Source: JASDSY01 sp041441465 (lineage in GTDB: Bacteria; Muiribacteriota; UBA9980). Taken from it: 64,000 nt of DNA. Positions 8,475-17,778 of this stretch are shown here, in pieces. The notes under the pieces are model-generated. The model did no database searches. It had not been told where the DNA came from and was given only the letters and a program-made list of their open reading frames with translations. Positions within the stretch are counted from its first letter, which is position 1; each line of letters starts with the position of its first letter. The stretch spans positions 248,001 to 312,000 of the forward strand of contig JASDSY010000010.1 in assembly GCA_041441465.1 (NCBI GenBank). The letters run 5' to 3'. Made by a program: the position numbers and the translations under genes.

Positions 8475-9023
8475 TTACTTTGATTTTTTGCCGTTAACCA
8501 TAAATATTGATGAAAATAATATCGTAAGGCATCCCGAACCTGTTATTAATGCAAAGGCCGTTAACAAAATACCGAAGCAGAAAAATATTATATCGCGCAG
8601 CAAATAGGAAAATGATATTCCAGCGCTTCCAACAAGCACTTCAGTATAAAAAAACGGCTTTTTTATTTCAGCATCCCTTTTCAAGCCTGCGGTGCCCAAA
8701 GGCATCATCAATTCACGTGTCTGGCCCGAAACATCGACTTTAACGTTACAATATTGCACCGAAGTGTTTATCGATTGAATCGGGGTCACTTCGGTGACCT
8801 TTCCGGACCACGAACTTAAGTTTTCCGAAAGCCCTATCTTATAATAAACGCCCAAAGTCATAAGCACATATACAAAGAGGATTACTCCCAAAAAAATCGA
8901 AGCGCCCTTATACTTTTCAAAATTACCGCGAATGGTATCGATCGGATAGGTCGAAAGCACCCTTAAAAAACTTTTAAATTCCTGCATTTTCTTTTCAAGC
9001 AATTTTTCTGTTTTCTTGTCCAC
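8475..9023 (-). CDS. membrane protein of unknown function, two transmembrane segments
   Basis: I do not recognise a family. A charged N-terminal helix (TEKLLEKKMQEF) leads to a transmembrane segment (IFLGVILFVYVLMTLGVYY), an extracytoplasmic domain of about 80 residues with two predicted beta hairpins, and a second hydrophobic region (DIIFFCFGILLTAFALITG) near the C-terminus. The GTG at 9021-9023 is preferred over the upstream TTG at 9044 because GGAG lies upstream of it. It is immediately downstream of smc on the same strand (59 bases) and may be co-transcribed with it. Confidence 0.65.
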   Translation of the reverse strand: MDKKTEKLLEKKMQEFKSFLRVLSTYPIDTIRGNFEKYKGASIFLGVILFVYVLMTLGVYYKIGLSENLSSWSGKVTEVTPIQSINTSVQYCNVKVDVSGQTRELMMPLGTAGLKRDAEIKKPFFYTEVLVGSAGISFSYLLRDIIFFCFGILLTAFALITGSGCLTILFSSIFMVNGKKSK

Positions 9024-9082
9024 TGTAACATCATCTCCATACAAAAGTATATTATATATTAATGATATTTATTCGCCCGGTT

Positions 9083-12000
9083 TTAAGCAGCCGCAGTTTG
9101 CGACGAACTGCCGCCTGCCGCCTGTGTCGAATCGACAATATTATATGCTTCTTCGAGCCTTACAGACAATATTTTTGAAATACCCTTCTCTTCCATCGAA
9201 ACGCCGTATAAAAGTTCCAGATGCTGCATTGTCTGCTTATTGTGCGTAATAACTAAAAATTGAGTCTTATCCTTAAATGAATTTACCATCTTAATAAATC
9301 TTAAGACGTTATATTCATCAAGCGGCGCCTCGACTTCGTCGAGTATGCAAAACGGCGACGGCTTAACCTTGAGTATCGAGAATAATAGCGAAAGCGCAGT
9401 TAATGCCCTTTCGCCGCCGCTCATCAAGCTTATGCTCAATAATTTTTTACCGGGCGGCTGCGCTTTTATGTCTATGCCAGATTCGAGCGGCCTTGTTTCA
9501 TCTTCCAAAACCAGCTTGGCGCTGCCGCCGTCAAAGAGCAGCTGAAAAATTTCGCTTATATGCTGATTTATCTTATCAAAGGTTTCTTTAAAAAGCTTTG
9601 TGCATTTGGTATCGATTTCTTCTATTATTTTAAATATCGCGTCACGAGCGGAAAGCAGGTCATCGCGCTGCGCTTTCAATTCGTTTATGCGCCCCAGAAG
9701 CGCCTTATAATCTTCTATGGCCGATAAGTTGACCATGCCTAGCATATCTATATTTCTCTGGGTTTCAGCGATTTCCTGGTCATTTTGCTCATAATTCAGA
9801 TGCTCGTCGCGAAATTGCGCGAATTCTTCCTCACGGATTTTGAAGTCCATTTCAAGTTTATTCAGCACGTTCCGGGCGGATATCTCAAATTCAGTGCGCT
9901 GTAAATCGAGTTCATGTACTTTAGTAAGAGCTTCCTCTGCCTGTTTTGTCCTTGTATTAATCAGGTTTTCCTTTATGCGTATTTGAGTGTTTAAATTTTG
10001 CTGCTCTTTTTCAATAGCTTCAGATTCGGCCTGGATACCGCTTGTTCTGGATTTTATGTCTGAGAGCTTGTTTTGGATATCGGTAAGCTTGGCGTTATTT
10101 TCACGAAACATTTCATCGAGCGTGGCCAGGTTCACTTCGTCGCCTTTCATTTGCTTTCCAATATTAATTATTTCTTCCTGATTAGCTACGAGCGATTTGC
10201 GCATGTTATTTAATTTTTGTGTCATCGATGCCATATCGACCTTAAAATTAGTCATCTTGCTTATAAGTTCTTCGCGGTCACGGCGTTCTTTCGAAGAACT
10301 GCTTTTGGATTTTTGAACTGTCTCATTATGCTCTTTATTTTTTTCTTCAAGCTCGGCGACCTGCTTACGATCATCGACAATTTGCTTTTCTATTTCAGCA
10401 AGCTGCTTCTGATAGCCCGCGAGGTCATCCTGAAGCGCCTGCATTTCGGCGACAGCGTTTTTTAAAGTTTTTTCGTAATCTTCATGACTCTCGCTCGAAA
10501 CATCGAGAAAAGCTTTTAATTTAGTTAGCTCTATTTTCGCAGCCTCTTCTTCGCGCCTTGCCGCTTCGATAAGGTATCTTAACTGATCGAGTTTCAAATT
10601 ATCCTGTTTTATCTTATCGTCAAGGTAAACTATTCGCGATTTCAACATTTCCGTATTTTCTGTGTTAGCGCCGAAATGGCTGCCGGTCGGAGCTTTATCC
10701 AGCGAACCGCCGGTGATTGTTCCGGCCGACGATATCAATTCGCCGCCTAAGGTTACGATCCTGCCGGTAAATCTTCCGGCCGACATAACGAATTCATTGG
10801 CATGCTGCAGCGTGTCGACAATCATTACATTGCCCAGAAGGTAATCGATAATATTTTTAAATTTATCGTTATATTTTACGAGGTCCGAGCCGAGTCCTAT
10901 AAAACCTTTTAAGTTTGCCGGAATTACTGCGGTAGCGCCGGGTCTTACGGTATTAAGCGGCAAAAATGTAACGCGGCCTGCCTTGTTGCGTTTCAACATA
11001 TCTATGCAATATTCGGTATCTTTCGAGTGTTCGATAATGATGCTTTGCATGTTTCCGCCGAGCGCAACCTCAATAGCCGTCTCATACTGCGGAATCACTT
11101 TAATAATGTCAGCCACTACGCCGTGAATTGCCTTTAATTTATCGGGCTGCTGCTGTTTCATCTGCAGGATGAATTTTACGCCGTATTTAAAATGGTCCAT
11201 GTTTTTCTTTATCTGATCTTGCATGTTATACTGCGTCTTCGACTGCATTAATTCAGCAGTCGCAGTATTTATATCGGAAACAAATTTTTTCTCGTCGGCC
11301 TGATATTTTTTCAGCCTTTCATTTAATTCTAATATTTTTTTCTCAAGCTCGACAATACGGCCGCGGCCTGATTCATTATTCGTAGCGCCTTTTTTTATTT
11401 TCGACTCGATTTCGCGGCTGCGCTCTGAAAGTTTATTCATATCAAAGTTCGTCTTTTTTATCTGGTCGTTAATGAATTTAAGGTCGCTTTCATGTTTATT
11501 TAACAGGTTTTTGGCAGAAGCGAGCTGATTTATCATATCGTAAGCCGTATCGGTCGACAAATTAACCGTAGTTTCGCTGTTTTGAAGTTTAGCCGTCAAT
11601 GTCAGAAGATCGTCTTCGGCCTTTTTTTGGCTTTCAGCCAGCGAATTCAGTGATGCTTCGAGCGACTTGATTTCATCTTCCATCATTTTATTGGTTTCTT
11701 CAATCGTCTCAACCTTGATTCGCGAATTATCGATATCTTTAGTGTACACCGAGCGCTTGGTGTTAATTTCAGATATTTTCGTAAGAAGCTCTTTTTCTAT
11801 GTTAGCATAACCTTCCTGCTCGGTAATTGAATCGAGGTTATCTTTTTTTATCTGCGCCATCTTGTCGTTAAGCGTAACAACGCGGGCGCTCATCGCCTCG
11901 ATTTCAGCTCTGAACACGGTTATTTTTTGAAGGGATTCGTCGCGTTTTTTCTGATATTCATTCACCATCGAACGGTTAAGCGAAATTTCGCGGTTAAAAC

Positions 12001-12706
12001 GGTCAAAATCGCATATAAATTTTTTCTTCTGTTTCATCTTGAGCTGCTCGTCGAGCGTAAGATAGCGCTGCGCCACCTGAGCCTGTACCGATATAGGAGT
12101 AATCTGGCGTTCGAGCTCGATTATAAGATCTGAAAGCCTGTCTATATTTCCCTGGGTATCGTTAAGCTTTTTAAGCGCGTCATTTTTTTTCGCTTTATAT
12201 TTGACAATTCCGGCGGCCTCCTCGATAATGACGCGGCGTTCATTTCCGCGCGAGCTTATAATATTATCGACCATGCCCTGGCCTATTATGGAATAAGCGT
12301 CGCGGCCGAGGCCGGTGTCCATGATAAGTTCTTTAATGTCTTTAAGTCGGCAGTTTTCGCCGTTTATGATGTAATCGCTGTCGCCTGTTCGATAAATTTT
12401 ACGCAAAAGGGTAACTTCATCGCTGTCGACTTTGAAATATTTGGATTTATTATCGAAAACAAGCTTTACTTCGGCATGTTCAGCCGGCTTGGCCGTCGAA
12501 GTGCCGCCGAATATAACATCGTCCATGCGTTCGCCGCGCAGCGCTTTAGAACTCTGTTCGCCGAGCACCCACCTTATGGCGTCGCAGATGTTGGACTTGC
12601 CCGAGCCGTTCGGGCCGACTATTCCGATTAATTGCGAAGGGAAATCAAGAAACGTCTTAACGGCAAAAGATTTAAAGCCGTGTAAGGTCAAGCTTTTTAA
12701 GTACAC
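9083..12706 (-). CDS. smc: chromosome segregation protein SMC
   Basis: At 1207 residues this is a full-length bacterial SMC ATPase. The N-terminal head has GPNGSGKSN (Walker A, residues 32-40) and the QGMVDNII region (Q-loop). Two long coiled coils flank a hinge at about residues 510-680 (HGVVADIIKVIPQYETAIEVALGG, then GGELISSAGTITGGS with conserved glycines). The C-terminal head has the signature MSGGERALTALSLLF and Walker B CILDEVEAPLDE. It organises and compacts chromosomes with ScpA and ScpB, which are not encoded nearby. The start is GTG with a weak GAGAG site. The C-terminal AAGGSSSQTAAA is a flexible tail. Confidence 0.96.
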   Translation of the reverse strand: MYLKSLTLHGFKSFAVKTFLDFPSQLIGIVGPNGSGKSNICDAIRWVLGEQSSKALRGERMDDVIFGGTSTAKPAEHAEVKLVFDNKSKYFKVDSDEVTLLRKIYRTGDSDYIINGENCRLKDIKELIMDTGLGRDAYSIIGQGMVDNIISSRGNERRVIIEEAAGIVKYKAKKNDALKKLNDTQGNIDRLSDLIIELERQITPISVQAQVAQRYLTLDEQLKMKQKKKFICDFDRFNREISLNRSMVNEYQKKRDESLQKITVFRAEIEAMSARVVTLNDKMAQIKKDNLDSITEQEGYANIEKELLTKISEINTKRSVYTKDIDNSRIKVETIEETNKMMEDEIKSLEASLNSLAESQKKAEDDLLTLTAKLQNSETTVNLSTDTAYDMINQLASAKNLLNKHESDLKFINDQIKKTNFDMNKLSERSREIESKIKKGATNNESGRGRIVELEKKILELNERLKKYQADEKKFVSDINTATAELMQSKTQYNMQDQIKKNMDHFKYGVKFILQMKQQQPDKLKAIHGVVADIIKVIPQYETAIEVALGGNMQSIIIEHSKDTEYCIDMLKRNKAGRVTFLPLNTVRPGATAVIPANLKGFIGLGSDLVKYNDKFKNIIDYLLGNVMIVDTLQHANEFVMSAGRFTGRIVTLGGELISSAGTITGGSLDKAPTGSHFGANTENTEMLKSRIVYLDDKIKQDNLKLDQLRYLIEAARREEEAAKIELTKLKAFLDVSSESHEDYEKTLKNAVAEMQALQDDLAGYQKQLAEIEKQIVDDRKQVAELEEKNKEHNETVQKSKSSSSKERRDREELISKMTNFKVDMASMTQKLNNMRKSLVANQEEIINIGKQMKGDEVNLATLDEMFRENNAKLTDIQNKLSDIKSRTSGIQAESEAIEKEQQNLNTQIRIKENLINTRTKQAEEALTKVHELDLQRTEFEISARNVLNKLEMDFKIREEEFAQFRDEHLNYEQNDQEIAETQRNIDMLGMVNLSAIEDYKALLGRINELKAQRDDLLSARDAIFKIIEEIDTKCTKLFKETFDKINQHISEIFQLLFDGGSAKLVLEDETRPLESGIDIKAQPPGKKLLSISLMSGGERALTALSLLFSILKVKPSPFCILDEVEAPLDEYNVLRFIKMVNSFKDKTQFLVITHNKQTMQHLELLYGVSMEEKGISKILSVRLEEAYNIVDSTQAAGGSSSQTAAA

Positions 12707-13021
12707 TTATAACACTCTCTTTCAGAAAAAAAGGTCGTTTTATTAATTATTATTAAATGCTAAGATTTTTAATAATATTATACAAATAAATATTAAAAAG
12801 TCAAAAAGAATTTTAAGAAAAATAAAGATTTTTTGCCTGTAATGCATGACAGGCAAAATTATAAAAAACATAAAGCGTTTATTTTAAACTAAACTAAACG
12901 AACAACATCTCAAATTTGCCGGCTTATCCAAACAGCCAAGTAATTAATACGCAGCCTTTAATTTTTTAATATCATAAATCAGCTCAGGCCGTCCACCGTG
13001 ATTAATAAGTACAATACCTGA
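12707..13021. other. gene-free stretch between the GGDEF gene and smc
   Basis: This AT-rich stretch holds a perfect 10-bp inverted repeat, TTTTGCCTGT (12831-12840) with ACAGGCAAAA (12849-12858). The hairpin has its T bases on the 5' side on either strand, so it lacks the U tail of an intrinsic terminator. I see no tRNA, small ORF with a ribosome site, or convincing promoter; the promoter of smc should lie somewhere here. Confidence 0.5.
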
Positions 13022-15517
13022 TTATTTAATTGAATTTTTAGCGCGTGACGCACTTTTCCCGTTATCGGCATGAAATTTTTCAGCAATCAGCTTAATCAAC
13101 GCAGCTTTAGAAAAATAAGAAGGATGAATTTTAATTTTTTTCAAAAGCTTCATAAAATTTTTGCGGTCCTTACGGCGTTTATAGAATTCAAGAAGTTTCA
13201 CATAAGATGATATAGCGCCGCCGCTCTGGCGTATAGCTTCGATATAATATGTTTCGGCGCTCCTGCAATCGCCGAGCTTTTCGCAGCAGGAAGCGAGAGT
13301 ATCGAGAAATTCGGCCTGCTGTGCCGTAGCTGAAGCTTTTTTCACAGCCTTGAGGCATAATTTTTTAGCGGCCTTAAGGTCGATATTAAGCTCGAGAAGG
13401 CAATAGGCCAGGTTATTATAAAAAAGCGCGATATCCGGCTTTAATTCTATAAGCGAATCGTATAATTTACGGGCCAGTTCGTAGCGGCCGGTTGACGCGT
13501 AAATAAGCGCCAGGTTAGAGCAGGTTTGAATGTTATCAGGATCGTATTTTAAAGCGAGTTTATAGTATTTCTCGGCATCGGAATAAAATCCCGATTTAGA
13601 GGCTATTGTGCCGAGATTCTGAAAAAGGGTCAGTCCGCATTCATCTTCGAACATTTTATAACAATCGTTCAGTATTTTATACGCCCCGGCATTATTATCG
13701 CAAAGGTGGCAGAATATTCCAAATAAGCGGTAAGTTTCAAGATTAAAATATCTTATCAACTCTTTATTAAAATAAAACCGCGAAACAAAATTGGCCGATC
13801 TCAAATATTTTATAATATCAGAATCGCTATATTCCAGCGAAGCGCAATTTAAAATCACGAAATGCAAATCTTCGCTTTCTATATTAAACTCCGATTTCAG
13901 CTCATCGTTTATTGCCATCAATCTTTCTTCGAGTTCGTAAGCTTTATATTTATCGTTAATTGCCGTTATCAGCTTATCGGAGGAAAGATGATATAATTTT
14001 ACGCCGCCGTTAAAAGCTGCATTAATAATTTGAACAATTTTAGAATAGAAATTTCTTATCAGGCCTGGTTCGTTATACCGCAAGTAATCAATAACGCTTT
14101 TTGAGTTAATCATTACGATATGGCCATAACTTTTGAAAAGCGAAGTTTCATAATTTATTTCAATATAATTATCGATTCTGCATTCACCATAGCTTAAAAA
14201 GATATCGTCATTGAAAGTGTCATAACCTTCTGAATTCTTAAGTTTTATAATATCGCCCGGGCCTATTTTCAAGTCATTTTCAGCCGTTATACAGCATACC
14301 GCAGTGCGCTCGTGCAATACCGAATCAAATATTTTCAAATTTTTGCTTACTTTCAGCTCGCCCTTTAAATATTTAGGAAATATACCTATTTTTTTTGATG
14401 TTTTAGGATTTATAACTTCATTATGGCCGTTATATTTAGAATCATAAACAAGAAAAGTGCTTTCGTAATTCAAGCCGTGTTTAAGGCCAAGGTCGATAAG
14501 GACATGCTGCGAGTCGATCCTCGAGATGACGCTGCCGCATTCAAACGCTATATTTTTATAATCGAGGACGCGGTTTTTGCCGAGCTGTTTTGCTCCGTAA
14601 AGAGCCGTATCAGCCTTTTCGACGAGCGAAGATATCGCGTAAACTGTATCAAAACTGCCGCTTAAAGCTACATATTCGGAATATATGTCATAAAAAGCAG
14701 TACCTACGCTGACCGTAATTCCGGTCAGTTTCATGCCTATTTTATGTTTTGCGGCTATCAGGTTAACGTCCACCGCTTCTATTTCACGCCTTACGCTTTC
14801 GGCTATTTCATTCAATGCGTCGTTCGAAATATTCCGGCCTATTATAACAAATTCCTCGCCGCCGTACCTGCACAATTTTAATTCCATATTTTTATTAAGC
14901 AGTGCTCTTTCGGCTGCGCGGGCGGCTTCTATTAAGACTATATCGCCGGTTTTATGGCCGTAAACATCGTTGAATTTCTTGAAATTATCGATATCAAAAA
15001 TAATAAGGCCGATAAAATTAGCCGGCCCGCCAGTATAATGTATCAAATTCTGCGGCTGCTCCACATTTTTCTTCAAATTGGAGAACCAGTCTTTAAGGGT
15101 ATTCTCGAAATAGCCGTGGTTATATAAGCCCGTCATCGCGTCAAACTTCGAATGATCTTCGATTTCGATAAAATGCCCCGCCAGCTTCAAATCTTTAAAA
15201 TAATGATAGGCTTCCTTTTCGAAATTTATATTTTTGCTTTTAGAAACATCGAACGCAGCTATTATCAGCATATGGTCACTGACAAGCATTATGAACGAAT
15301 GATCATCCTCATAAAAAACATAGTATTTGTTCTTATATTTGGTAATCAGATCGTAATTTATATTCTGGATGAACTCCGGCAATTTTATGAAAGGATACGC
15401 CGACCAGCAGAAAAAATTTTCGGCGTTTTTAAGGTCGCAGCACGTCATGACCGCGGCTGTTTCAGCGCATATTATTTTCATGCTTTTATAAAGGCTTTTC
15501 GATATCTCAACTGTCAT
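13022..15517 (-). CDS. diguanylate cyclase (GGDEF) with C-terminal TPR repeats
   Basis: Domains in order: an N-terminal region of about 120 residues that looks GAF-like; a GGDEF domain from about residue 125 to 320 with DAMTGLYNHGYF, DIDNFKKFNDVYGH and RYGGEEF (an active-type GGEEF), closing with KADTALYGAKQLGKN; a beta-rich stretch; a middle alpha/beta region (about residues 465-590) beginning GHIVMINSKSVIDYL; and about five TPR units from residue 610 on. The GGDEF half should make cyclic di-GMP from GTP. No RxxD inhibitory site is visible before GGEEF. The start is taken as the ATG at 15515-15517 with GGGGTG upstream, rather than the GTG at 15526. Confidence 0.85.
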   Translation of the reverse strand: MTVEISKSLYKSMKIICAETAAVMTCCDLKNAENFFCWSAYPFIKLPEFIQNINYDLITKYKNKYYVFYEDDHSFIMLVSDHMLIIAAFDVSKSKNINFEKEAYHYFKDLKLAGHFIEIEDHSKFDAMTGLYNHGYFENTLKDWFSNLKKNVEQPQNLIHYTGGPANFIGLIIFDIDNFKKFNDVYGHKTGDIVLIEAARAAERALLNKNMELKLCRYGGEEFVIIGRNISNDALNEIAESVRREIEAVDVNLIAAKHKIGMKLTGITVSVGTAFYDIYSEYVALSGSFDTVYAISSLVEKADTALYGAKQLGKNRVLDYKNIAFECGSVISRIDSQHVLIDLGLKHGLNYESTFLVYDSKYNGHNEVINPKTSKKIGIFPKYLKGELKVSKNLKIFDSVLHERTAVCCITAENDLKIGPGDIIKLKNSEGYDTFNDDIFLSYGECRIDNYIEINYETSLFKSYGHIVMINSKSVIDYLRYNEPGLIRNFYSKIVQIINAAFNGGVKLYHLSSDKLITAINDKYKAYELEERLMAINDELKSEFNIESEDLHFVILNCASLEYSDSDIIKYLRSANFVSRFYFNKELIRYFNLETYRLFGIFCHLCDNNAGAYKILNDCYKMFEDECGLTLFQNLGTIASKSGFYSDAEKYYKLALKYDPDNIQTCSNLALIYASTGRYELARKLYDSLIELKPDIALFYNNLAYCLLELNIDLKAAKKLCLKAVKKASATAQQAEFLDTLASCCEKLGDCRSAETYYIEAIRQSGGAISSYVKLLEFYKRRKDRKNFMKLLKKIKIHPSYFSKAALIKLIAEKFHADNGKSASRAKNSIK

Positions 15518-15552
15518 AAAGAACACCCCGTTTTATTATAAAGATCAAATAA

Positions 15553-16377
15553 TCAACGGCTCAAATCAGGCCTGAAATTATTCAAAATCCTGAAAAATCT
15601 CTCTGATTTCAATAATTTGACGCTTCTGGCAAGGTAGGCGTCATTTTTATTTTCAATGGTTATTATAGGGTTCGCTTTTTTTGAAACCAGGCGTTCGAAA
15701 CACCTTTCAAAGTCTATATTCCCGTCATCGAGCGCCAGGTGAGCATCGGAATCGCCGAAATTCGAATGAAGATGAATTTCTTTCAAATATGGAGCCGCAG
15801 AATCAATCCACTCTTCTAACGACGCTTTTCCGAAAGCCTTGTAATGGCCTACATCGAAGCATAATTTTAATTTTTTAGGAAAAGCGGAAACGGCTGAAAG
15901 CAAAACTTCAGGATCAGGTTCGTATGTATTTTCGAGCGAGATCGCCAGACCGAAACTTTCCGAATATTCAAGTATTCCGCCGATGCTGTCTATCATGTTT
16001 TTAATCCATTCGTTCTTGCCGCGGGGCAGAAACGCCGTATTAGTATAACCCGAATGAAAGACGACATTTTGAGCGTCAAGGGTTTTGGCCGCGTTCAACG
16101 AAGTGATTATGCGCATTACCGAAAGTTTGCGTATCTCGGCGTCAGACGACCCGAGCGAAAGATCCCAGAAAGGCGCATGAACCGTAACAAGCATTTTATT
16201 GGAATGAATGACCGAATTAAGCTCGTTCAACTGATCGTTGTTTAATACCGAAAGGTTATCGGCATCAAAATAGACCTCAAAAAATATATTCAATTCTTTG
16301 AATAATTTTATTTTATCGTAAATATTCGTATAATTGACAGCGGCAAATACAGGCACATTTAAACCATCTGTAAACAT
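15553..16377 (-). CDS. sugar phosphate isomerase/epimerase-like TIM barrel protein
   Basis: This 274-residue protein has the xylose isomerase-like (AP endonuclease 2) TIM-barrel pattern: VTVHAPFWD near residue 85, VVFHSGY near 114, ISLENTYEP near 160, LCFDVGHYKAFG near 186, IHLHSNFGDSDAHLALDDGNIDF near 214 and ITIENK near 255. The His, Glu and Asp residues at strand ends are typical metal ligands. Whether it is a sugar epimerase, an endonuclease IV relative or another enzyme cannot be settled from sequence. It is 35 bases upstream of the GGDEF gene, and a GAAGGGA ribosome site precedes its ATG. Confidence 0.75.
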   Translation of the reverse strand: MFTDGLNVPVFAAVNYTNIYDKIKLFKELNIFFEVYFDADNLSVLNNDQLNELNSVIHSNKMLVTVHAPFWDLSLGSSDAEIRKLSVMRIITSLNAAKTLDAQNVVFHSGYTNTAFLPRGKNEWIKNMIDSIGGILEYSESFGLAISLENTYEPDPEVLLSAVSAFPKKLKLCFDVGHYKAFGKASLEEWIDSAAPYLKEIHLHSNFGDSDAHLALDDGNIDFERCFERLVSKKANPIITIENKNDAYLARSVKLLKSERFFRILNNFRPDLSR

Positions 16378-16588
16378 AATAATTTTATTTTCCCTTCAAT
16401 TATTTATTAATTCCTTATAAAATTTTAATAATAAACATACTTTAAGACTCATAAATTGCATGATAACAATATTTTTCCGCCAACAATAATTTTAAAAATC
16501 AAGAGATCGCTTTGCCTTTTTTTCCATTAACGCAGAACCGGCCGCGCTCCGACTTAAAGACGGCATTCGAACCTTTCGAGTATATTTT

Positions 16589-16771
16589 TTATTGAATGTT
16601 TATATTTTCTTTTATTTCAGCTTCCTCTTCGAGCATTATAGGAATGTCGTCCCGAACAGGATACGCGCGTTTACAGTTTTTGCATATAAGCTCGCAGGTC
16701 TCCTTTAAATATAATACATCACCCCGGCAAACCGGGCAGCATAATATGTCGATAAGTTCCTTACTCAGCAT
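16589..16771 (-). CDS. Trm112-like small zinc-binding protein
   Basis: This 60-residue protein matches the bacterial Trm112p-like family: LIDILCCPVC at residues 6-15, CELICKNCKRAYPVRDDIPIML at 26-47. Two CxxC pairs should bind one zinc. Eukaryotic Trm112 activates methyltransferases; the role of the bacterial proteins is not established. It follows the activase gene by five bases, so it is the last gene of the long 25263-to-16589 run. Confidence 0.85.
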   Translation of the reverse strand: MLSKELIDILCCPVCRGDVLYLKETCELICKNCKRAYPVRDDIPIMLEEEAEIKENINIQ

Positions 16772-16776
16772 AACTC

Positions 16777-17778
16777 TTACGCTCCATTTCTTAAATTATC
16801 AATATAATCATAACGCCCGCAGCGGCCGCCCATATTAAATAAAACAGAGTTCTCTTTTTTAACGCATATGATTTCACAAAGATTCGAACACTTCCTGCAC
16901 TCAAAAGCGCTGGTATTTATTTCGCCGTCTATGCACTGAAATCCTTTAAATTTAGTTGTTTTTTCGCTGTTTTTAATAAACCCGCGAGCCGTTATCAATG
17001 CCGCTCCGATAGCTCCCATCACGTCATAATGCTCCGAAACTGTTATCCGCTTTCCAAGTATTTCCTGAAATGATTTCACAATGCCGGCATTCGCCGCTAC
17101 GCCGCCCTGAAAAATAATCCTGTCGAGTATTTTTTTACCGCGCCCTACGTTATTTAAATAATTATGAACAAGCGCGTTGCAGAGTCCGGCTATTATATCT
17201 TCCTTTTTGTGGCCGACCTGCTGCTTATGTATCATATCTGATTCCGCAAAGACTCCGCACCGGCCGGCAATTTTGGTAGGATCGGCCGACCTTAAGGCGT
17301 AATTGCCGAATTCTTTTATATCAATCCCGAGGCGCTGCGACTGCTGATCTAAAAACGAACCTGTACCGGCCGCACATATCGTATTCATGGCAAAATCTGT
17401 AACTACGCCGTTTTTTATGATTATAATCTTCGAATCCTGCCCGCCTATTTCCAGAACGGTTGAAACATCGCTGTAATAATGCAGCGCGGCGGCGGCATGA
17501 GCCGTAATCTCATTTTTTATCTCGTCAGCCCCGAGAAGGTAACCTATAAGATGCCGGCCCGAACCCGTAGTCCCGACGCCGCAAATTTCAAATTTACCGA
17601 CGGCCTCCTCGCGAAGCGCGCCAAGCCCTTTTTTTACAGCCTCCAGCGGCGCGCCGGCCGTCCTGATATAGCTTTTATGCAAAAGCTCGAGCCTCTCGTT
17701 TATTGCCGCGACATTAACAGAAACTGAGCCTATATCTATACCGATGAATATTCGTTCATTAATTTCATTTTTGCGCAT
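16777..17778 (-). CDS. 2-hydroxyacyl-CoA dehydratase activase (BcrAD/BadFG ATPase family)
   Basis: The protein has the ASKHA-fold activase pattern: GIDIGSVSVNVAAI (phosphate 1), GTTGSGR, LEIGGQDSK, MNTICAAGTGSFLDQQSQRLGI (the Cys ligand region) and GRCGVFAESDMIHKQQ. Known activases are dimeric [4Fe-4S] ATPases that inject one electron into 2-hydroxyacyl-CoA dehydratases or benzoyl-CoA reductases. A C-terminal extension adds ECRKCSNLCEIICVK, a small Cys cluster. No dehydratase subunit genes are present. Its 5' end overlaps the activase-related gene. The ATG at 17776-17778 or the GTG at 17787 could be the start; AGGATGA lies upstream of both. Confidence 0.85.
   Translation of the reverse strand: MRKNEINERIFIGIDIGSVSVNVAAINERLELLHKSYIRTAGAPLEAVKKGLGALREEAVGKFEICGVGTTGSGRHLIGYLLGADEIKNEITAHAAAALHYYSDVSTVLEIGGQDSKIIIIKNGVVTDFAMNTICAAGTGSFLDQQSQRLGIDIKEFGNYALRSADPTKIAGRCGVFAESDMIHKQQVGHKKEDIIAGLCNALVHNYLNNVGRGKKILDRIIFQGGVAANAGIVKSFQEILGKRITVSEHYDVMGAIGAALITARGFIKNSEKTTKFKGFQCIDGEINTSAFECRKCSNLCEIICVKKENSVLFNMGGRCGRYDYIDNLRNGA

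Noticed and set aside
12831..12858. perfect hairpin between the GGDEF gene and smc as a terminator
   Set aside because: The T bases are on the 5' side of the stem on either strand and no U tail follows, so it is kept only as an inverted repeat.
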